From positions 113,327,397 to 113,391,396 of the forward strand of contig CM051456.1 in the NCBI GenBank assembly GCA_028274465.1: a stretch of 64,000 nucleotides of DNA, in the 5' to 3' direction. Position 1 is the first letter of the stretch. Every line of letters begins with the position of its first letter. Both the position numbers and the translations under genes were made by a program. This DNA is from Plantago ovata. Lineage: Eukaryota; Streptophyta; Magnoliopsida; Lamiales; Plantaginaceae. Below, piece after piece: positions 1 through 11,314 of the stretch. The notes under the pieces were generated by a model, which worked only from the letters and a program-made list of their open reading frames with translations, made no database searches and was not told the origin of the DNA.

Positions 1-506
1 AAAGCTAAACCCTAAATCTCAAGGATACAGCAATAAATTTAACGACTCCGCGCTCGTCTTCACTAAAAAGATTTTGAACAAACACGAAGAATGTATGCAT
101 TTCGACAAAGCTCAGATTCCCCGGAGTAGCAATGAAACTCAGGGTTAATTAAGAATACAGCAGCAAACATAACACAAATGGCAGATAGGGCCAGGGGTGG
201 ATATTCATTATCCCAACTGGAATCAAATACAGCCACATCCAACTTGAAGGGTACAAATGGAATAAATAAATCCCAATCAGATACAGCACAACACATCATG
301 GATGATTCAAGATACTCATTTACCTAATCATCAATAAAAAAGACACATAATTAACATCCAAATGGATCCAGATTCACAGAACAACAACCCAATTTCTACA
401 GAAATTCATCCATTTCCAGGGCACAAGACAATATTTTTTTAAATCAATTTCATCATGAAAAATGAAAACATATATCAAAAAACTGAAAGGAAGATAAAGA
501 TTGGAC
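1..506 (-). other. Intron 1 of the CDPK gene (partial)
   Basis: Sequence downstream (minus strand) of the exon 1 donor at 506/507. I could not find the next CDPK exon (kinase subdomains III-IV), so it should lie beyond position 1. Nothing else is recognisable here. Confidence 0.6.
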
Positions 507-894
507 CTTGTTCTTGTCAATTCTCTTGACAGCAACACGATCGCCATTAGACTTATCAATGGCAACATAGGTGTAGCCAAATTGGCCATGTCCCAACAAT
601 TTCCCAATCGTATATCTCTCATCAAAGTCTCTCTCATACCCGAAATCCGTCCTTTTGCCACATGGGATAGCACCACTAGGCCTCCTGGAACCGCTCTTCA
701 CAACCTTAGGCAGTTGCTGGCTGCTATTGTTTTTCTTGCTATCACCCCTCCTGCTGCTGTTTCCTCGAATGGGGCGGCTTGGTGGCGATTGTGGTCGTGG
801 TGGTGGTGGTGGAGTGGCGGTTCTTGGCGGCGGCGGTGGTGGAGGTGTTGCTATGGGACCCGCAGACCTTTGAGGTGGAGAAACAGCTTCCCAT
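507..894 (-). CDS. Calcium-dependent protein kinase, group IV (CPK16/18/28-like), first coding exon, partial and frameshifted
   Basis: This exon encodes the N-terminus and the start of the kinase domain of a CDPK, a Ca2+-activated Ser/Thr kinase. The ATG at 892-894 opens MGSCFSTSKV, a typical N-myristoylation and palmitoylation signal (Gly2, Cys4) of membrane-anchored CDPKs. The 3' half reads CGKRTDFGYERDFDERY followed by the glycine-rich loop GKLLGHGQFGYTYVA and AVKRIDKNK with the ATP-binding Lys; this wording is diagnostic of the CPK28 subgroup. The exon ends at 507 with an AAG/GTCCAA donor; intron 1 and the rest of the gene run off the left edge. Oddity: the ATG frame hits TGA at 742-744, while the kinase frame is offset by one base. 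The exon is 388 nt, one more than a multiple of three. Removing one base from the C4 run (plus strand 771-774) or the G4 run (745-748) would join the frames. Either a real lesion or an assembly error is possible; the alternative is an upstream start in the kinase frame, without the lipidation motif. Confidence 0.85.
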
Positions 895-2023
895 TTCTGA
901 GGAGGACGGATAAAAAAGAGAGATGCTAGAACAAATTCATACACCCTTTTCGATTTCTTGGTGTCCCGAATCGAAAAGACAGGATTTTGACCAGAGATCA
1001 ATGGAGAAGATGATTATCATACATCATATAAAAATACACGGGTTAAGAAGAAGAAGAAAGATTTGATGAAGGAAATGTGAAAGGGAAAAAATGCTGGTTA
1101 TATTATTTATTGTTACTAATAATAATATTTATTAATTAATTATTTATTGATGGGGAGGGAGGAAAGGTTAAAGCAGGTAAGAGGAAGAAGAGATGAAGGA
1201 GAAGGGAGGTGGTGGTGGGCATGGTCAACGAGAAGCTTTTTTGTTTTAAGAAAACATTTTTTTGGTTTTTTGTATTTTTTTATTACATTGTGATTTTGAG
1301 GTTTCTTGTAATTTTGCTTGGATATTCTTTTTGTATTCAGTTTTACTGACTTGGAAAGAATATCCCCTTGTAAAAAGAAAAAAATATGAGTTATCTTTGA
1401 TGAATTGATCAACTGTAGGTTTTAGGATTAGATTAGCCTTTCTTTTTTCCTAAGTTTTGAGTGAAAGAGATATTTACGCGGTTGATACGTTTACGTATAT
1501 TTAGGAATGGATATAGATATAACAATATTATAAATTTAGAAAGTATAAGATATAAATAGTTTATAGAAAACACGTTAATGTGGAACATACTCTTCAAGTA
1601 TACAAATTATACCATGTTTTGCTTTGAAAACAAAGTTATGAAATAGTATTCCCCAATCTTCTCCTTGCTTGTGTTGTCATTTATGTTGACTTGCTTGCTA
1701 TTTGGTGGATATCTGGTTCTGGCTTAGCATAGTTCAATTGTACATTGTTTAATACTGCCAGTTTTGGGGAAAAATAAGTATGGTACAAGAAATTGGCTAG
1801 TACTAGTTGACAACTTGGTGAATATATGACCAAAAACAAGAACACATGGACATGGGTGTTAATGAATTCGGTAGACTAATTCTGAATAATAGATAGGAAA
1901 TTTCAAAAAATAAATTACACATCTAAGTACATTGAATCATCAGTACATTAAATCCGTGATTATTCACCCACTTCAGGCACTTTGAATTACCATAAACGGT
2001 GACATCACAAACAGTACAAACTA
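895..2023. other. CDPK 5' flank and AT-rich intergenic DNA
   Basis: On the minus strand this is the leader and promoter of the CDPK gene. A CT-rich stretch lies at about 1025-1060, and an AT-rich block with TATA-like ATAAATAATATAA lies at about 1095-1110. From 1250 to 2020 I see only AT-rich DNA without coding potential. Confidence 0.4.
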
Positions 2024-2307
2024 CTCTCTCTTATATTATTTAGTTGTCACTTCCTCTTATCTTATTTAGTTGTCACTTTAGTAATTTCACACATATTAAG
2101 GAGGACCTATTACAGTATTACTAGCTTTGTAGTTATAAAAATTATTCTCAAAAGCTTATTAATATTAATATGATATTGTATTGATAGTAGTGAATATAGG
2201 AAAAAAAAAGAGTCAAACCTAATATTATCAATCATTATACCTAAAGTGACAACTATTTGTGTTATACCAAAATTTCTAAAGTGACAACTAAATAAGATAG
2301 GAGGGAG
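2024..2307. mobile_element. Stowaway-like MITE (284 bp), family 1
   Basis: The element is flanked by TA dinucleotides (2022-2023 and 2308-2309). Its terminal inverted repeats pair CTCTCTCTTATATTATTTAG with the complement of the right end, CTCCCTCCTATCTTATTTAG, followed on both sides by TTGTCACTT. The TTGTCAC segment is repeated just inside each end. A second member of the family, in the opposite orientation, is at 18303-18522. Confidence 0.85.
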
Positions 2308-2339
2308 TACGGAAATTTGACATCAAACACAAGTCTTTT

Positions 2340-3169
2340 TGTTGGTGTTAAAATATGTCCAGTCCGCATGTACGAACTGGAGCGGTCTAAGAGCACGACG
2401 AGGCATCAAGGGTCGTCCCTCAAGGGGCGCGACCACACCCAAGTATGTCACTTAAGTGTGGCTCGACCAATATATGGTCCGACCATCACTGTGAGGCCGA
2501 CCCTCAAGACAAGCTCACTACAAGGACAAGACAGTTGTGGGCGTGCGAGGAACATCTCTAGGGCTCGAGGAGGACCTTACGTCAAGGTGACACCCTTCAA
2601 AGGAGAACTAGGCAGAGCACTACTCGGACCATGAATATCTGAGGAAGGCACGAGGACCCAGGTCGACCACCCATGGTCGGTCCCTGTGGGGCCTGCCTTC
2701 CAGAATATTCCATCTGAAAAGTCAGTAATGCCCTCCAAACCCTAGTCAGGATGTTTGGGCCAAAGCATGGACCTCCATAATGGGCTTGGACCAAATGAGG
2801 TTTCGATCTTAGCCGGACACTTGTCACAATCCTACATAAAGTGACAATAAAATACTACAAGTATATAAAGGGACTCATTCATAATTTCTAGGTAAGCAAT
2901 CATAGCTCTCACTTACCACTCACCTACCACATTTACTACTCTTACTAGGGAAGCCCTTTAACTCCCTACACGTAAAGTCGTCCCTCCGGTCTGATCCTTG
3001 ACAGACCGGGCACAAGGTACTAATCCTCCCTCCAGTCTCTTTCAGGTACGAGGAAGCTACATGAAGGATTACTACTCTCATTAGAGGAAGACTACATAAA
3101 GAAGACCTAAGTAATTCCTTGTGACGATTTAATACGAATTTAAGAGTAAGCATGAATTACCATTCCACA
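2340..3169. mobile_element. Solo LTR (830 bp) of an LTR retrotransposon
   Basis: The element starts TGTTGGTGTT and ends ATTCCACA, the usual TG...CA borders. It is flanked by a perfect 5-bp target duplication CTTTT (2335-2339 and 3170-3174). A TATA box (TATATAAAGGG, about 2865-2875) followed by a CT-rich leader fits an LTR promoter reading along the plus strand. No gag or pol sequence adjoins it, so it is a solo LTR left by recombination between two LTRs. The family is probably Ty3-gypsy, but I cannot prove that. Confidence 0.82.
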
Positions 3170-3174
3170 CTTTT

Positions 3175-4320
3175 ATATGATTTTACATCATCTTTAACCT
3201 AGTAACTTTTAACATCTCTTAATATCGTAATGTATCATAAACATCTTGGAGTCTATTAAGTAAATCTCTGAAAATCTTAACTATGTCTACTATTCGTTAG
3301 CTTCTGATACTATTTCTAAATTAATATGAACAGTGAATGTGAATCCATTATTTCTAGGGCACATTATTATCATACCCAAAGTTGTGATCATATAACATCA
3401 TGTCCTTCCCAAAGCAATTTTTGTCCTTCTCATATTTACTGGTAAAAAAGTGTGTGCTTGGTTGATTAGTGCTTGGGCAATGGGCATCATGATGATTAGA
3501 TTATGACTAACATAACAAGTGAAAGACAAAAAAGCTACACATATAATTGATTAGTTGATCAGTGGTATACTGGTATAAGTATACATGTATCTTCTTCACT
3601 CAGACAACAGAGTTCTTTTTATGGTCCTGCAGAAAATAAAAAGCAAATGAACCTGTCAATAGAAACTTTTGATATCATATTGTCTGGAAATGTTAAAAAC
3701 ATGTTGAAAACAATCTTCACTTTAAATTTTTACTCGGTTCTAAACAGTATATGGATATTTAACCGAGTAACTAATTAATAGAGTAAATTTTATATTTTCT
3801 TAACAACGAAGATTACATTATTCCTATATACTCTTATACTATACTCCTCCGTTCATGCTCAATTCTATTGCACTGAGTTATAACTTTCATTAATGGAGTA
3901 TCAAAGAACTATAATTAAAGGTTACTTGGCCGCAACAAGAACAAGTTATGGTTTCTTCACAATGTAACGGTTTATTGGCAGCAACATTAATAATTTGTGA
4001 AAGAAACCCCAATCAAAAAGTCAGGCAGATATATAATTTATAATGCGACGTGCCTTTTCATTTTGCTTTTTTGGTCTATAGTGTTTCTTTAAGTATAAAT
4101 GTTGGATTTTGTCTTAAATTAAGATTATAATCTTCCAAATCTTAAAACATGGTTTTTTTTAGTTTAGTTGCTTGTTGTCCAGTTTATTTTGACTTTTTGG
4201 AGGCTATTACATTCACCACCACCATCGTCACTTTGCATATTAGTCCTAATAGATAAAATAATTACATTAAAGTTCAAAAATAAAAAAAAATATTGACTGA
4301 CTTAAAATTTACTATTCAAT
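3175..4320. other. AT-rich intergenic DNA
   Basis: No gene is visible. A half-MITE-like end (TACTCCTCCGTTCATGCTC) occurs near 3845. The rest shows no structure I can name. Confidence 0.4.
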
Positions 4321-4329
4321 TTGTCCAAC

Positions 4330-4690
4330 CAAACATGGGCTTATAATTTTCAGAATTTTCTTTTTCTTTTTTTCTATCTTCTTCCTTTTATCTTTTTCTT
4401 CTTTTCTATCTTCTTCCTTTTCTTTCTTTCTTTTCTTTTTTTTTTTTTTTCATCTTCTACAATTTTCGGTACTGAATTATGTCCGGTACCGGAGACAATG
4501 AAGCTCGAATCGGAGCTTCACAGCCCCGATTTGGGGATGTGAAGCTCCACAGTCCTGATTTGGGACCGTGAAGCTCCGATTTGGAGCTTCACAGCTCCAA
4601 ATCGGGGTTGTGAAGCCCCAAATTTGGGGCCTCACAGCTTGTCGGTCGGAGCTCCGGTGACTCCGATCACCGGAGATGTAATTTCTTTAA
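4330..4690. repeat. Pyrimidine tract followed by an inverted and tandem GC-rich repeat cluster
   Basis: A strongly CT-rich strand (about 4350-4455) is followed by repeated units of the type GAAGCTCC...GATTTGGGG...GTGAAGC in both orientations (4493-4640). They include a perfect hairpin at 4576-4605 with 13-bp arms (CCGATTTGGAGCT) and a TCAC loop, and a smaller palindromic stretch TCCGGTGACTCCGATCACCGGA near 4652-4673. An open reading frame here is a by-product of the simple sequence. It may be the terminal part of an unidentified transposon. Confidence 0.6.
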
Positions 4691-5144
4691 TTTTTTTTAT
4701 TTTAATATATACTTATTTTTATGTTATATTTAATATGTAATATTAAATTTATTAGGGTTCATTTTGCAATAAAGTTTTGTATTAGTTTGAAATTTAAAAG
4801 ATTTAGGTGTGGCAATTTGGTTGAATTGAAAATATTTGAGGTAAATGTGTAATAAATAAAAATTCAATATGTTTGGTCAAAGTCAGAATCCAATTTTGAG
4901 TCGGGGGTAAAATCGTACTTTCATTGGTTTAGTTCACGAAAAGTCAAATTCGCGGGCTTAGATGTAATTAAAACTATCTAGTGAGGGTGGTCTTCGTAAT
5001 TGTTTGGTCTACGTGGGTTAATCTGTAATAAACGAATCTAAGGAGGGGTACTGGATGTAAGAGACCCGGTAAAACTAATAAGGGGAACTTTAAATATATG
5101 ACACCTAATAGTGAAATTTAGTTTCGATTTATATATATTCTCAA
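4691..5144. other. AT-rich intergenic DNA, probably old transposon
   Basis: No coding potential. The phrases around 4880-5060 (repeated GTAATAAA/GTAATTG wording) look like decayed non-coding repeat sequence, but I cannot assign a family. Confidence 0.3.
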
Positions 5145-5153
5145 ATCTCAACT

Positions 5154-5785
5154 AGGGTTGGGGATGGACGGGATATACGAAATTTCGGATTCGTGATCAG
5201 AATAATTTTTTGCCATCCTAATCCCGCCCTAAATAATGTCGGGATATATCGGGATTCGGGACGAGATCGGGCAGGAATTCGAGGTACCATTTCACTTTTT
5301 ACTTTTTAAATATAAAATAAGTAAAACATATTTTATGCACAATGCATAATATATTTTTTTTCAATATTTACTATTAATATAAAAATTCAACACATTTTTC
5401 ATCAATATTAATCATAATCGAAACATTAACTAGTGAGGAATGAAAATCAACAACTAATCCAACATGAAAAGCAACATAGTTATTATTTATTTGTGTTCGA
5501 CCTAGTTAATGTCAAACCTTCCACAACTATATATATATAACGTCTCTGGCCAACACAATAAACTAACATTTTTTGCCAACACAATATTATTGTCTCTCTT
5601 AATGAAATGAAAACCAACAATGTTTATTGAAACTAGTAGTAATTAACTTCATAATCAATCATAATACCATCCCAAACTTATAAACGGGAATTCAAGATCG
5701 GGACAAAACGGGGTCGCGATTATTCGGGGAAATCCCAATCGGGATTGAGAATTTCTCAAATTCCCATCCCAAACACCCACCCATA
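5154..5785. mobile_element. Non-autonomous hAT-like DNA transposon (632 bp)
   Basis: The element is bordered by a direct repeat ATCTCAACT (5145-5153 and 5786-5794), matching the 8-bp target duplication of hAT elements plus one chance base. The left end AGGGTTGGGGATGG and the right end, read in complement as GGGTGTTTGGGATGG, form an imperfect inverted repeat. Subterminal GGGAT/ATCCC words (CGGGATATATCGGGATTCGG on the left, GGGGAAATCCCAATCGGGAT on the right) are abundant, as is usual for hAT MITEs. No transposase is present. Confidence 0.75.
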
Positions 5786-5802
5786 ATCTCAACTGACAAA
5801 TA

Positions 5803-5872
5803 GTGGCGATTTAAAGTTCAAAGCATCACCCCCACCTGGGAAATGGAACCAATTTGTTATGGTTCAAAAAAT
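5803..5872 (+). repeat. Direct repeat copy A (70 bp)
   Basis: This segment recurs at 6261-6326, differing by a 4-nt deletion and otherwise almost identical. The two copies bracket the long alternating dinucleotide tract. Confidence 0.9.
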
Positions 5873-5983
5873 CGAAAATGTAATCCATGACGATTTGGAT
5901 ATCGATCATAATTCACCAAATACTGATGAAACCCAACCATGTGCATGTTCTGGGGCAGAACCAAGGGGGCTTTTTTCCTGACA

Positions 5984-6172
<189 letters not shown>

Positions 6173-6225
6173 GTAGTAGTAGCATGTACAGCCGAATCAT
6201 CACGGGCTATACTACCATGCCCGCA

Positions 6226-6365
6226 ATAATAAATATGAGTTTGTCTTTTGAGATAAATTTGTGGCGATTTAAAGTTCAAAGCATCACCCCCGGGAAATGG
6301 AACCAATTTGTTATGGTTCAAAAAATTGATAATAAATATGAGTTTGTCTTTTGAGATAAATTTGT
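6226..6365 (+). repeat. Direct repeats C1 (6226-6262) and C2 (6329-6365) flanking repeat copy B (6261-6326)
   Basis: A 37-bp segment starting ATAATAAATATGAG occurs twice and encloses the second copy of the 70-bp repeat from 5803. The order is A, TA array, C1, B, C2. Confidence 0.9.
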
Positions 6366-6572
6366 CCAACCACGGTGGACAAATATCTCAAATAAATTTA
6401 CTCATTAGAAACCATAGTGTTTTGATTAATCCGAAATAAAAGCACATTTTTGTGACAACATACTATCTAGATAGTCTACTACTCCATTTGTTTCTTGGTA
6501 CTTGGTAGTGATGTTATGGGCTTCACTCTGCAGCTGGAGTACCTCCTGCATTAGATTTAGATGCCTCAGCCT

Positions 6573-6842
6573 TCATGGGGGAGGTGCCCTCCTGCAAAGC
6601 ATATTAACAATTTGTAAGTTATCAGAATAAATCACAAACTTAATTATACAGTATATTCTTCTTTGGACAAACATTTTAATTCTGAATTTGCAAGAAAGAA
6701 GTTCAGCAGTGAGTAGTCTGTTCGGGTCCAGACTAGCTCCGGCAAAGACAAAGTCACCATTGTGATCTTTCAAGACACAACTAATGCCTGTATTAGAAGA
6801 TGACACGGCTGCGTCAACATTAACCAAGGGCTTCGACTTGTA
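6573..6842 (-). pseudogene. RNase H-like domain fragment of a LINE
   Basis: The reading frame contains VNVDAAVSSSNTGISCVLKD, AELLSCKF and VIYSDNLQIVNML. These are the beta-1 Asp, helix Glu and DSDN-like Asp blocks of the RNase H domain that ends plant L1-type LINE polyproteins and their relatives. Only about 85 residues survive, with no upstream reverse transcriptase, so it is a remnant. It is separate from the larger LINE at 7897-9955. Confidence 0.6.
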
Positions 6843-7890
6843 TTTGATATCTAACGGGTGAGGATCGAAGTATTTGGTAAAGGGTTGAAAAAAAAGTAAT
6901 TAGCTAATTACCAAAGCAAATCAGCCAGAAAGTCAAAATTATGTGGGTCTGGCAATTTGTCTGACCTGGTGTACTTGTATTGGTAAGAACAAACAAAATT
7001 AATGATTGAACTGAATGAATTTTGCAGTTTTTTTTCTTAAATAATTATAACGAGAGGAGATTGATCTAATCTCTACATACAAGTTGTATTAATTCACAAA
7101 TCACAATGTTCCAACAAACATGTGATGTGATGTGAGCCAAATTTAAGATATATAGTATAGTACCTCAAACTCCATGTGTAAGCTAAGCTGACTGCAATTA
7201 TTAAGCTAATTAGCTAACCCAGCATTACCTTCTACAATGATTCATTACAGTATCTTAATTATATTATATATCTAATCTTCCCCTTAGAACAAAGAAAGAC
7301 ATCAAAGACTTACTAGTTCAGTTCACACAATAGAGTGATGATAACTTAATTGAAAAACTTGAAACTACATGATTATGGTTGTTAGTGAGACTTTGCTCCT
7401 GAAATGCTCCCGTTAGATTGAGAAAATAATACTAAATGTAGTTAATATGTTGTAATAAAGTATAAAAAATAGTCCATTTGCATATCTAAATTGGACATGC
7501 CACACTTTGGAGTACCTAAATAAATTTATTTACCCCTCATGAAACAGTCGTTAAACAATTAAGAATCATATTATGAAGACACAAAGTTTTATGATTCGTA
7601 ACTTGTAGAAGAGTGTACCTTATTTGTTGGTTCAAGATTCTATACTTAGTTTATGTTTGATTCATCTCAAAAGATACAAACTAAACTGATTTAAATTTAA
7701 TGTATTTCTTTAATAAAAATAACTACGCAAAACTCAACTGAACTGAAAACTTGCAATATGTTTGGCTTGCAATTTCAGAGTCCGAGGGGCCTAAATTGAG
7801 TCAAGGGCCTCTCTCTCTCTCTCTCAATTATGTTCTTTATGCCTTTTCCACTTTATCTATTCCAATCAAAACCTCATCATTTCACTCATA
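6843..7890. other. AT-rich intergenic DNA
   Basis: No gene or clear element. A short (CT)n run occurs at about 7811-7828. Confidence 0.4.
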
Positions 7891-7896
7891 ATATTT

Positions 7897-9955
7897 ATTT
7901 TTTTGAAATCAAAATGCATTAAAAATAACTTAAGAGTTACATACATTGTTCCTAATAACTCTAGTAAAAGTTTTATTATCCTGATCTATTACATTCTTAA
8001 TCCATTGTGAACAACAGTCCCAAACAAAGCAAAAATATTGATCGCCATTGTCATTCAAAGGTCTTTGTGGATCCCCAAAAGTTAGTTTGCTTGCTTCTTT
8101 TGCGATTGTATCAACGACCTGGTTGCATTCTATGTATACAAATTGGATTTGGACTTCTTCCATTTCTTCCATTCTTCGGACCGCTTCCCTCAGCAGTATC
8201 TGTTGGATTGGTGTTGCTATCTCTGGACTGCAAAGGCTATTTATGAGGAATTTTGAATCAGTTTGTATAATCACCTTTTTTAGGCTTAAATTTGTGCACA
8301 TATGTATGCCAATCTTTAGGCCATAAAATTTTGTAGTGTTGTGATCAGTTCTTCCCACAAAAATTGCAGCAACATTGACAAATTTTCCATGCTCATCTCT
8401 TACAATGCATCTGGCTCCTGCTTGTCCAGGTTCTTGTAAGACAGAACCATCTATATTAACACAATGGAAACCAGTAGGTGGTGGATTCCATTTACATGGA
8501 ATTTCACCTACTTTTAATTTATACTATTTTCGTGTTGAGACTGCTCTTTGTATGATTTATCATTTCCAAGAGTTGAAACTTAAAATGATAATCATTCAAT
8601 GTTTTCCCTCTGAAAATTTTTTCATTTCTAGTTTTTCATACCATCCAACAAAATAAAAGAGCATTGACCTGTTCTTCTGAATTTTGTTGTGTATGAAAAA
8701 TTATATGAGCCAAGGGATTGTTGTATGTACAAATTTCAGGATTTATGATCCATAGTCTTATATTATGAAGAGCAGAACATCTAAAGAATAGATGCTTCAT
8801 GCTTTCTTGTTGCGTTTCACACAATTGACAGATATCATTTTGCACAATATTGTACTTAATTAGTCTGTCAGACGTTGGTAGTCCCCCATGTATGCAAATC
8901 CAAATGAAGAATTTGACCCTTGGTATAATTTTTATGTTCCACGATTTCTTCCAAGGCCATTCCACCGTACTTTCCTTTTCCTCATTTAGCATAAGGAAAT
9001 TGTAAGCACTTTTAATTGTGAAAAGACCGTTCTTTGAGCTACTCCATACTAGCTTATCTTCCATATCCTGAGAAGGAACCGGAATTCCAATGATCTCCCA
9101 GATAAGCTCTTTTGGTATTAGATTGGAGAGCTTATTTAAATCCCAAGATTTATTATCTATGACGTCTGACACAAGCATTCCAGGTTCCTGGATATGATGA
9201 ACAAAATCATAAAGTCTTTTGTTCCCTACCCAATTATCATTCCAGAAGGAAGTGTTCCTTCCATTTCCAACCACACTTTGCATTCCAAATGCAAATTTGT
9301 CTTTAAGTTTAATTATATTCCTCCAGAACCAATTATGGATAGGTTTAGAGGAAGCTTCAAGGATTGTTGTATTAAGGAAGTACTTACTCTTATAGACCTA
9401 ATACCATAGCGAGTTTTGTTTGTTGTAAAACCTCCACAAGTGTTTTAGGGTATAAGCATTATTGAGTAAGTACAAGTTCCTTATTCCAAGTCCTCCTTGA
9501 GTATAAGGTTTGCTAACTTTTGACCATTTTATTTTTCCTTTTTGCTTGCCATTTCTCTGTCCATTCCACAGAAAATATCTATTGATCTCCTCAATCTTAG
9601 CTATACAAGATACTGGTATCTTAGCTATTGACATGCAATAGGAAGGTACAACGTTTGTAACAGCTTTAGTGAGGGTTAATCTTCCAGGGTAAGATAAATA
9701 TTTTGAGTACCAATTGCTTATGTTGGACATTACTCTGCTTATAATTTGATCAAAGAGATCCCTATTTTTATGTCCTATAAGAAATGATAGCCCAAGATAC
9801 TTATATGTTCTTTTATTCGGAATAATCCCTAAAGATTGGGTGATTTCTTGTTTGGTATGTACAGGGGTATTGTTGGAGAATAAAATTTTACTTTTTATCC
9901 AACAAACCTTCTGTCCAGCTGCCACATTCTTGTTACATCTATAAACATAGTCCAT
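7897..9955 (-). mobile_element. 5'-truncated L1-type LINE with a decayed polyprotein (RT C-terminus, zf-RVT, RNase H)
   Basis: On the minus strand the frame first carries the C-terminal part of a reverse transcriptase (9955-9398: KYLGLSFLIG, YLSYPGRLTLTKAV, YFLWNG, PYTQGGLGIRNL). The zinc-binding region follows (9350-8636: VGNGRNTSFWNDNW, CQLCETQQESMKHLFFRCS), then an RNase H domain (about 8530-7930: CVNIDGSV, VIIQTDSKFLINSL, VYIECNQVVDTIAKEA). The frame is interrupted by a TAG near 9398 and by stops below 8636, so it is non-functional. The 3' end shows TGATTTC followed by an A-run on the minus strand (7897-7904), as expected for a LINE tail. The catalytic RT half is missing. Confidence 0.88.
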
Positions 9956-10454
9956 TACCTATTATTTTCACTCTTCAAATCTATTTACTATTCAGGCCTC
10001 TCGCAAACTCAAATCAAAACACCCTCTTGGTTATTTTAATACGAATCAAACCAGGATTACATCTCGAGCACGCACTGACAAAGTGACATATAATGCAATT
10101 GATTTGTTCAAAGTGTAAAATAGTACACACATACTGACTGGTAGTAATAAGGGTGGAGTCACTGTCTGACTTAATGTGCACGATATATTAATTTGACACT
10201 TCAATTCGTTGAAGAAACAACCATATACTTACTACTCTATATATATACTTGAATTTAATTATATAACTCAGGAAGACTCAACTCTACATGTATATATATA
10301 ATTAAACCAACAATATATAAGAAACGGTGTGAACACACTATATAACAATAAAAATTCATTGATTTATGATTGAAAACGAAATGGTTGATCCATCCATCTT
10401 TCAACATGTCGGTACTCGGTGGACCATGTAGATGATCATATATATATATATATA
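9956..10454. other. AT-rich intergenic DNA
   Basis: No gene seen. A short TA run occurs near 10438-10454. Confidence 0.4.
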
Positions 10455-10695
10455 ACTATCTCCATTTCATTATTAACTTCCTAAAGGTACTATTCATCGC
10501 GATCTTTGACCACGTATAACTCCTAAATTACATTAGAGAAAAATATAGTAAACTTATATTATAAAATTAAATGGAGTATATTTTCATAATCAACTTTTAA
10601 TTTCTATTGATACAGTTTAATTTAAAAGTTATACGTGGTCAAAGGTTGCGATTAATAGTTCCCTTAGGAAGTTATTAATGAAACGGAGGAAGAAG
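10455..10695. mobile_element. MITE with long terminal inverted repeats (about 70 bp)
   Basis: The left arm (10460-10530, CTCCATTTCATTATTAACTT ... GACCACGTATAACT) is the near-perfect complement of the right arm (10622-10689). The whole sequence could fold into one large hairpin. The ends resemble Stowaway termini; exact borders are uncertain. Confidence 0.8.
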
Positions 10696-11311
10696 AAGTG
10701 AAGAGTGTATGACCGGGCGCAAACGTGGTGCGTCAACACCCTAAAAATTAACAAAAATAAATTCAAGATTTTGGCCATCCTATATGGAGAAATTTTGTTC
10801 TTGAAAATTAACCATCCTTCAAATACAACTTCTCTCTCGGTTTACATTCTCCATATATGGCCACCAGCTTTAGCTTTTTTTTTTGTCTCTGTGTTATGAT
10901 TAGGTTGAGAAGTATTAGGAGTGGTGTAATATTTTTCCAAATAACTAAAAGTGTAATCGCAGGCGGACGAAGTAATTACCAAATCACATAGATTTTTTTT
11001 TTTTATGTTTGTTTTAACTTATCGTAATGTTTACTTTCGATTTTGAAGATTTTGAATCTTCCGTATGAGAATAATTTATGTAGCTAGTTTGGCCAAGTCA
11101 CAGGCTGACTTTCATTAAGGTGGCGTCTGTATTAAAAATGGCGTTCAAATTGTTAAATCGTACGTTATCACTAATACATAAATTAACAATAACAAACATG
11201 CATTTGGTAATCAAGATTTGTCGTGATCACTACTCACTAGTGCATAAACATAATACATGTGTTACGAAGTTTGTAGCGTTATGCTGCTAGCTACACAAAG
11301 AAATTTAGTTA
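10696..11311. other. AT-rich intergenic DNA
   Basis: No gene or named element recognised. Confidence 0.4.
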
Positions 11312-11314
11312 TAA

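Noticed and set aside
501-929. Plus-strand frames opposite the CDPK exon
   Set aside because: Antisense shadow of the exon; Trp/Gly-rich because of its CCA/CCG repeats.
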